From positions 44,764,001-44,828,000 of the forward strand of contig OX419757.1 in assembly GCA_948567375.1 (NCBI GenBank): 64,000 nucleotides of DNA, read 5' to 3'. The notes beneath the pieces are model-generated. The model was not told the origin of the DNA. It saw nothing but the letters and a program-made list of their open reading frames with translations, and searched no databases. How positions within the stretch are numbered: the first letter of the stretch is position 1; each line of letters starts with the position of its first letter. Source of the stretch: Lunularia cruciata. Taxonomy: Eukaryota > Streptophyta > Marchantiopsida > Lunulariales > Lunulariaceae. The position numbers and the translations under genes were made by a program. Shown here piece after piece: positions 58,530-64,000 of this stretch.

Positions 58530-60068
58530 TTGGTGTTGGCACGCGGTGGTGTTGGCACTTGGTGGGGCACTTGCGGTTGCGACTTGCTGTTGCAGTTGGT
58601 GGTTCGGGTTTGTTGGTGTGGTTACTTTGTCACGACGGAGTTCTTTGGAGATTCTAGAGGAGTTAGCCCTGCAGTACGTAGTGGGTTTACTCGGAGTGGT
58701 GCTCGGTATCAGCCTGTATCTCAGGTCCCAGTGAGGGAGGAGATTGACTCTGAGTTGGAGTTCGACACAGGAGCTGATTCAGTTGAGAGTGCACTTGGTG
58801 TGTCCGCACCGTTATTGTGGGACATGGACGAGATTTATGGGGCCTCCAAAGGCCCTAGGCGTTACTCTGGTACAGTGGGTACCATTGAGTTGGATGACTT
58901 CATCCAGGAGTTCGATAGTTGGTGTGATCTGCAGCAGATGCGGAACCCGACTTTGTTCACACCCTTCATGGCATGGAAGGGGTTGTTTCAGCACTTGGAG
59001 GGTCCACCGATGGACGACTACCATGAGTTCAGGAGAGCTCATTTGGAGGAGATTGAGTTATGGAGACAGTATTGGTCTCCACACTATGTCTCCATCACTT
59101 CAGGTTCGGTTGCCAGGAGTAGGTCGGCTGTACCTACGAGTTCTAGCTCGAGTAGTGTTGGTGGAGCTAGTGGAGGTGCACTAGCTGGAGATAGTGCTAC
59201 TACGAGTGGAGGTACCGCTGCAGGAGGTGGTGTGGTACCGGGGTTTAACCCCATGGTTGAGTTCTTCCTATGTTTGAGGCAGAACTACCAGGGAGTGCGG
59301 ACTGACAAGCTGAGGAGCTTGCAGGAGTTCCAGCGGAAGGCTGGAGAGAGCCTACGCGAGGCATACACTCGCATGAGGCGGCTGATCAGTTTCACTCAGG
59401 GAGTTACTGAGGCCCAGGCAGTCCAGTTTTGGTATGGGATACTAGACAGGGAGTTGCGACGTAGAGTTCGTGATGCTACGTTGTTGCAGGCTACTTCGCC
59501 CACTTTGGCAGTAGTCTTTGGTTTGGCTGAGCGTATTGAGCTCAACATGGTGGAGGAGAGAGTGGTGACATCTGGATTTGGTAGAGAGACCTCATCCATG
59601 GTTGTGACTTCTTCTAGAGTGCAGCAGAGTGCACCACGCCCAGTTGGGTTTCGAGGACAGGGTGGACAGCCCAGATCCTATGGAGCGAGTGGAGGGCCTA
59701 GTGGAGTTAGACCCTTACCCTCATTTTCGGGTCAGCAGCAGCCAGTGAGTGGTGGTGTTGCTTGTTGGACTTGTGGTGGACCTCACCATAGGAGAGAGTG
59801 TACTCAGGGCAGTGGACCTGATACCTCTGGTGCATCACAGCCAGCACAGAGGCAGTGTGAGCACTGCCATAGATTTGGTCATACTAGTGACCGGTGTTTT
59901 GACCTACACCCGGAGTTACGGAGTGGTAGGGCTGCTATGGCAGGTAGTAGAGGAGCTCCAAATCATGGAGGACGAGGTGGTAGAGGTGGTGGTAGAGGAT
60001 CTACACCTAGTAGGGGTGCAGTACCTGCCCTTACTTCTGACACAGCTATGGCTACTCGGATTGAGTAG
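58530..60068 (+). CDS. gag: Gag polyprotein of the methyltransferase element
   Basis: The frame is open from 58530 (TTG) to TAG 60066; the first ATG in frame is at 58824 (residue 99), so the true start may be there or an upstream ATG may have been lost. Residues 85-190 are an acidic N-terminal domain (GTIELDDFIQEFDSW), followed by a Ser/Gly/Ala linker. Residues 240-350 form the capsid core, with LQEFQRKAGESLREAYTRM and VTEAQAVQFWYGIL. Two zinc knuckles follow: CWTCGGPHHRREC at 412-424 and a perfect CX2CX4HX4C, CEHCHRFGHTSDRC, at 443-456. An RGG-type tail (GRGGRGGGRG) is near 487-497. These bind and package element RNA. The next ORF continues in the same frame after the single TAG. Confidence 0.85.
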   Translation: MVLARGGVGTWWGTCGCDLLLQLVVRVCWCGYFVTTEFFGDSRGVSPAVRSGFTRSGARYQPVSQVPVREEIDSELEFDTGADSVESALGVSAPLLWDMDEIYGASKGPRRYSGTVGTIELDDFIQEFDSWCDLQQMRNPTLFTPFMAWKGLFQHLEGPPMDDYHEFRRAHLEEIELWRQYWSPHYVSITSGSVARSRSAVPTSSSSSSVGGASGGALAGDSATTSGGTAAGGGVVPGFNPMVEFFLCLRQNYQGVRTDKLRSLQEFQRKAGESLREAYTRMRRLISFTQGVTEAQAVQFWYGILDRELRRRVRDATLLQATSPTLAVVFGLAERIELNMVEERVVTSGFGRETSSMVVTSSRVQQSAPRPVGFRGQGGQPRSYGASGGPSGVRPLPSFSGQQQPVSGGVACWTCGGPHHRRECTQGSGPDTSGASQPAQRQCEHCHRFGHTSDRCFDLHPELRSGRAAMAGSRGAPNHGGRGGRGGGRGSTPSRGAVPALTSDTAMATRIE

Positions 60069-62816
60069 TTGGAGCAGAGATTGGCTAGTATGGCTATTGC
60101 TCATAGGAGATCAGATTCGGGTGCTGAGGCTTCCACCTCATATGCTGGTGATAGAGATGCTTTGGACTTCATGTGTGGAGCAGCACAGGTGGATGCATCT
60201 GCAGCAGTGACTAGGAGTGCAGTACGTGCTCCAGAGCCTAGAGGAGCATCAGTGGAGTTGGACCCACAGAGAGGAGAGGATGGGAGACAGGTCAGACTTC
60301 CCCAATCTTTCACGCTATCTGAGGCATTGCAGACGACATCCATGGTTCCTAGACGTCCCAGTGCAGGTGTGGTAGGTGGTGATGGAGTACTTGATGGAGT
60401 ACCTGCTAGTCAGCCACTTGCTACTACACAGACTGAGTCTAGCATGATGTTGGGGGCGGCTCAGCTGATTATGCGGCATCCTTTATTTTCAGCCAGTGAC
60501 ATGTTTACATTGGGAGTGGACCCAGCCCCAGTGTTCCGGTTGGCTGCCATGTTGTGTGAGAGTAGGGATGGTGCAGTTCCTACTACTAGAGCAGAGGTGG
60601 TTGGTAGTGGAGCTGACTTGGTTGAGGAGCATGGGATCCGTTCAGCGACCAGTGGTTTATGGCAGGCAGCAGCGGCTAGACTGGAGGAGTTGCCAGCTAG
60701 ACCGGCCTTTGAGAGAGCGCGGTTTACACCTGGTGTTGTCCTATTGGATAACCAGAGGGGGATCTTTCGTTTGGTAGGACCTTTAGGGAAGGTCTATACA
60801 CCACAGAGAGTCTTGTTAGACTCTGGTGCGCAGCCCCTTATGTTGGGGAAGGCTGCAGTTGTTGGTCTGGAGTTACGGAAGACCGATGTGGAGAGGTGTC
60901 CATTTCAGATCCAGACATCTCTTGGTGGTGGTTCGACACAGTACATCACATGTGGAGAGCTTGTTGTCCAGGTTCAGCCTGGTCATCCAACTGATAGCTC
61001 GGTGGTGAGAGCTCAGGCTATTGCGACGATAGCTGAGTCCTATGATGTGCTAGTTGGGGGAGCAGTGTTATACCCTATGGGTTTCAGTATTGACTATTGG
61101 GAGGAGACAGCCTCTTATAGACCTGGTTGGCAGTCTGGTGAGGGATGGGTATGTCGCCTACCAGTACGCTTCAGTAGTGGCAGTCTTGGCTCACTACAGT
61201 CCGGGACCATGGCAGCATCAGTTTTGGCTTTCAGCGGTGCAGTTACTTGGCCTGGTGACTTGTTGGAGGGGAACGCCCATGCAGAGGATACTCCAATACC
61301 AGAGGAGATCACTCGGCTATGGAGTACGAGTGGGATTGTTCCATCCACCTTGGATGTTCCATTGTGGAGTTCAGAGGAGGCATTGCAGCAGCATGCAGAT
61401 CAGTTGGTGCAGCAGGCTTGGAGTGGAGCCTTCGTACCATCAGGGGATGAGTGTGAGGATGAGCCTCCAGAGGCGATTGCTTTGACACCTCTGGATACCA
61501 CACTCATTGCTTGGCAGTATCCAGTAGAGGGGATATGCCTATTGGAGTTGTTTGGTGGGATCAGCACCGGACTAGCTGCGGTATTACAGGCGGGTATCCG
61601 AGTACAGAGGTACTTGTATGTAGAGAGAGATGAGACTGCTAGGCGAGTCTCTCTACATCATGTGGCACACTTGGCCTATCGGTATCCGGAGTTATTACCG
61701 ATGTCAGCAGTCAGAGGTTACCAGAAGTCCTTACCAGGAGACATTTCCTTATTGGGGGCGCATGACCTAGAGAGACATGGGCCTGTTCACTTGGTGATTT
61801 CTGGATGGCCATGTCAGGGACATACACGTGCGGGCCACGGTTTGGGTCTTCAGGATCCTCGTTCTGGTGTGTTTTGGGAGATGTTACGGATACTACGACA
61901 TCTCCAGGTTCATCAGTCTGTTTCTCCAGCTTACCTTTTGGAGAACGTTCCATTGATGGGTGATTCTCGCACTAGAGTGGTGGCGAGTACACATCAGGTC
62001 CATTCATGGATGGGACCTGCTGTATTGTTAGATGCAGCCAGAGTGGGATCACGGGCTCATCGTCTTCGTCTTTGGTGGACAAACCTCTTACCCAGAGAGG
62101 TTCTACAGCGTGCTTATGATGGGATTCAGCGACTGGACCACATTCTTGTTGATGATATCTTGGATGTTGGGCGTCAGTCTCAAACAATGGTAGTGGCTGA
62201 TAGGTCACCCATGGCAGTGGTGAACCTAGTTGGACAGCCTAGAGCTGCATTTCCCACACTCATGAGTTTCCCAGGCTCTCATGCTTTTCGAGAGGGAGGA
62301 CCTGGACTTGTTTGGGACTCACAGTTACAGCAGTTGGTGGAGCCCAATGCTGATGAGAGAGAGCGGGCGATGGGTTTTCGCACCGGTATTACCGCTGTTC
62401 CAGCAGTGTCAGAGGCATCCAGGCGTCAGGTGTTAGGTCAGGCTATGGACCTGAACTGTTTGACCTGGATTGTGAGCCTTGGTTTGGCAGAGCAGCGTAG
62501 GATGCGCTTGATAGGCATCACCACTCGGACACTTGTGAGCCCTGTGCCTATCGAGACGATTCAGGCACATGCTGGGGGTGATGGACCGAGTGGACATGGT
62601 ATTCTTGGGACACATCCAGTAGCTACTAGGGAGAGTGGTCTACTTGGAGTCCATCCAGGTGAGCGTGGGCTACTTGGATTACACCCTTGGTCCACATGGG
62701 ATGCAGCCAGAGGACGTATGGAGCTTGCAGCCAGAGTGGAGGGAGTTTTTCACACAGAGGTTGGGACCTCTAGTGGTCGGGAGCATGACACCATTGCTCC
62801 CAAGGGCCCAGTATAG
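60069..62816 (+). CDS. Protease plus DNA cytosine-5 methyltransferase polyprotein segment
   Basis: 915 codons in the same frame as gag, no ATG needed: the first codon after TAG is TTG, so expression implies readthrough or a mutated sense codon. Residues 1-200: linker. Residues 245-345: aspartic protease with LLDSGAQPLMLG (DSG at 251-253) and YDVLVGGAVLYPMGF (325-339). Residues about 488-830: C5-methyltransferase with motif I LLELFGGISTGL (491-502), motif IV SGWPCQGHT (catalytic Cys582), motif VI YLLENV (E625), motif VIII SRAHRLRLWW (R662-H-R665-R667), motif IX/X region ERAMGF (765-770) and LGQAMD (789-794). Motif order is canonical, unlike plant DRM. The tail has three G-LG-HP repeats. The family transfers methyl from S-adenosylmethionine to cytosine C5. 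Confidence 0.9.
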   Translation: MEQRLASMAIAHRRSDSGAEASTSYAGDRDALDFMCGAAQVDASAAVTRSAVRAPEPRGASVELDPQRGEDGRQVRLPQSFTLSEALQTTSMVPRRPSAGVVGGDGVLDGVPASQPLATTQTESSMMLGAAQLIMRHPLFSASDMFTLGVDPAPVFRLAAMLCESRDGAVPTTRAEVVGSGADLVEEHGIRSATSGLWQAAAARLEELPARPAFERARFTPGVVLLDNQRGIFRLVGPLGKVYTPQRVLLDSGAQPLMLGKAAVVGLELRKTDVERCPFQIQTSLGGGSTQYITCGELVVQVQPGHPTDSSVVRAQAIATIAESYDVLVGGAVLYPMGFSIDYWEETASYRPGWQSGEGWVCRLPVRFSSGSLGSLQSGTMAASVLAFSGAVTWPGDLLEGNAHAEDTPIPEEITRLWSTSGIVPSTLDVPLWSSEEALQQHADQLVQQAWSGAFVPSGDECEDEPPEAIALTPLDTTLIAWQYPVEGICLLELFGGISTGLAAVLQAGIRVQRYLYVERDETARRVSLHHVAHLAYRYPELLPMSAVRGYQKSLPGDISLLGAHDLERHGPVHLVISGWPCQGHTRAGHGLGLQDPRSGVFWEMLRILRHLQVHQSVSPAYLLENVPLMGDSRTRVVASTHQVHSWMGPAVLLDAARVGSRAHRLRLWWTNLLPREVLQRAYDGIQRLDHILVDDILDVGRQSQTMVVADRSPMAVVNLVGQPRAAFPTLMSFPGSHAFREGGPGLVWDSQLQQLVEPNADERERAMGFRTGITAVPAVSEASRRQVLGQAMDLNCLTWIVSLGLAEQRRMRLIGITTRTLVSPVPIETIQAHAGGDGPSGHGILGTHPVATRESGLLGVHPGERGLLGLHPWSTWDAARGRMELAARVEGVFHTEVGTSSGREHDTIAPKGPV

Positions 62817-64000
62817 CAGCCAGTCAGTACGTCTTCCACTCCTACTACAGTTACAGAGGATACTTGGGAGCCAGATCTTGGACCCAAGCTTACTGGAGAG
62901 GAAAGACGGAGGGTTTGGAGGTTCTTGAGGAGTCACATGAGTTGTTTTGCCTTCAGTATGAAGGATTTGGGTGCTCTGAAGGGACTTGGTATACGGATTG
63001 AGCTGACTAGCGACACACCTGTTTTCCGACGTCCTTATCGATATAGTGAGATGGAGAGGACATTGATTCAGAGCCAGAGTAGTGACCTTTTTGAGGCTAG
63101 TTTGGTGGAGATTTCACATGGAGAGTATGCATCAGCGACAGTGATGCCAGCCAAGAAGGATATGCATGGCAACTATACAGATAGGCAGATGTGTGGAGAT
63201 TACCGTCCTATCAACCGACAGACCAGGGCTGATCGATATGCCATGCCTACACCGGAGGAGATTTTTGATGCGATTGGGCATGCAAAGGTCTTCAGTACTT
63301 TGGATCTTCGAGCGGGATATCATCAGTTGCTGATCAGGGAGGAAGATAAGTCCAAGACAGCATTTTGGGCTATTGATCCTCACGGCAAGGATGTGTTATA
63401 TCAGTGGAGATTCTTACCATTTGGGTTGAAGAATGCTCCTGCTGAGTTCCAGAGGGTCATGGATAGGATCCTAGCTGGACTGGATTTTGCTCGGTGCTAT
63501 ATTGATGACATTTTGGTGTATAGCACTACTGTGGAGGAGCATGAGAGATAGTTGTTGGAGGTGTTTGAGAGGTTGAGATCTCATGGACTCAAATTACATC
63601 CTGGGAAGTGTAGGTTCTTCCATGAGCAGGTTGAGTATTTGGGTCACACTATCTACCCCGGAGGACTTGGTGTTCAGCAGACCAAGGTGGAGGCTATTGC
63701 ACGTATTCCTCGGCCTACGGATGTGAGCAGAGTGCGAGCATTCCTTGGGTTGGCAAACTTCTATCGCCGCTATGTTAGAGGATTTAGTGCCATTGCCAAG
63801 GCCTTGACGAAGCTGACCAAGCTTACACAGGAGTGGTGTTGGGGAGATGAGCAGGAGAGAGCTTTTGTAGAGCTCAAGGAGAGGTTGACATCTGCTCCTA
63901 TTTTGAGGAGACCGATCAGGGGACGACCATTTCAGGTTCACACTGATTGGAGTATGTTGGGGCTTGGAGCGGTGCTCACCCAGCATGATGATGAGGAGAA
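62817..64000 (+). CDS. pol: Reverse transcriptase and start of RNase H, methyltransferase element (partial)
   Basis: The same frame continues after TAG 62814. RT blocks: FSMKDLGALKGLGIRIELT, VFRRPYRYSEME, MCGDYRPINRQTRADRYAM, FSTLDLRAGYHQLLI, FLPFGLKNAPAEFQRVM and the catalytic CYIDDILVYS, all intact. A TAG at 63549 (EEHER-stop-LLEVFERL, where Q is expected) is followed without other stops by LHPGKCRFF, VEYLGHTIYPGG and FLGLANFYRRYVRGF. Then RNase H begins with FQVHTDWSMLGLGAVLTQ, whose Asp is the first catalytic residue. It runs off the window. RT wording differs clearly from the chromoviruses in this window. Confidence 0.92.

Larger units (their letters stand above)
56718..64000 (+). mobile_element. 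Ty3/gypsy-type retrotransposon encoding a DNA cytosine methyltransferase (3' end outside window)
   Basis: 5' LTR about 56718-58201, primer-site candidate 58204-58215, leader, then a single reading frame from 58530 to 64000: Gag, protease, DNA methyltransferase, RT, start of RNase H. It is broken only by TAG at 60066, 62814 and 63549. Composition is visibly GC-richer than the flanks, and coding quality is far better than in any other element here, so it is younger or recently arrived. It cut off the right end of the Penelope-like RT. RNase H remainder, integrase and 3' LTR should lie beyond 64000. Confidence 0.9.

Noticed and set aside
59749-60210. 153-aa overlapping ORF in another frame within gag/pro-MTase
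   Set aside because: A shadow of the G/T-rich main frame with repetitive Val/Leu; no motif.
61054-61485. 143-aa overlapping ORF in another frame within the protease-MTase region
   Set aside because: A frame shadow of the main polyprotein.
60066-63551. Organism with UAG reassigned to Gln
   Set aside because: Three TAGs in one element are more simply explained by CAG to TAG decay or readthrough, and nothing else in the window supports an altered code; left as a test under findings.

Overview
The window looks like intergenic DNA from a land plant with a large, repeat-rich genome. Nearly everything recognisable is LTR retrotransposon: plant-type Ty3/gypsy chromoviruses with initiator-Met-tRNA primer sites (TGGTATCAGAGC), an Athila/Tat-like element, and a long-LTR element whose primer site resembles tRNA-Asp. 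I see no intact host gene, rRNA, bona fide tRNA gene or CRISPR. A gymnosperm, fern or similar large genome is plausible, but species cannot be fixed from this sequence.

Layout. 1-7275: decayed chromovirus E1 (+), with RT, RNase H, integrase and chromodomain, split by a 3.7-kb LTR of a second family (L copy 1, 2672-6417) that carries ORF remnants in its U3. 7300-19961: decayed Athila/Tat-like element E2 (-), split by full-length chromovirus B1 (11395-17075, perfect TSD TACAA). 19962-22990: decayed B-family copy B2 (+). 22990-30844: AT-rich to balanced DNA with no recognisable gene and two local tandem duplications. 30850-43814: B-family element B3 (-, perfect TSD AAAAG), split by B4 (+, 33255-40685), itself split by L copy 2 (33959 to about 36400). 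43820-55055: AT-rich relics, including a decayed coiled-coil gene (47.1-48.05 kb), a very diverged ~150-bp tandem array (49.9-51.6 kb) and an ancient B-type LTR (52.5-52.75 kb). 55060-56700: a decayed reverse transcriptase of a non-LTR, Penelope-like type (-), split by a solo LTR.

56718-64000 (runs off the window): a much better preserved, visibly GC-richer Ty3/gypsy-type element, and the main discovery. One reading frame runs from 58530 to the window edge, broken only by three TAG codons. It encodes Gag (two zinc knuckles), an aspartic protease (DSG), a complete cytosine-5 DNA methyltransferase with motifs I, IV (PCQ), VI (ENV), VIII, IX and X in canonical order, then reverse transcriptase (YIDD) and the start of RNase H. 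A retrotransposon carrying its own 5mC methyltransferase between protease and RT suggests self-methylation, or manipulation of host silencing.

Second theme: every B-family LTR carries perfect heat-shock-element arrays (GAAnnTTCnnGAA) 100-250 bp upstream of a TATAAATA box, as in heat-activated plant retrotransposons.
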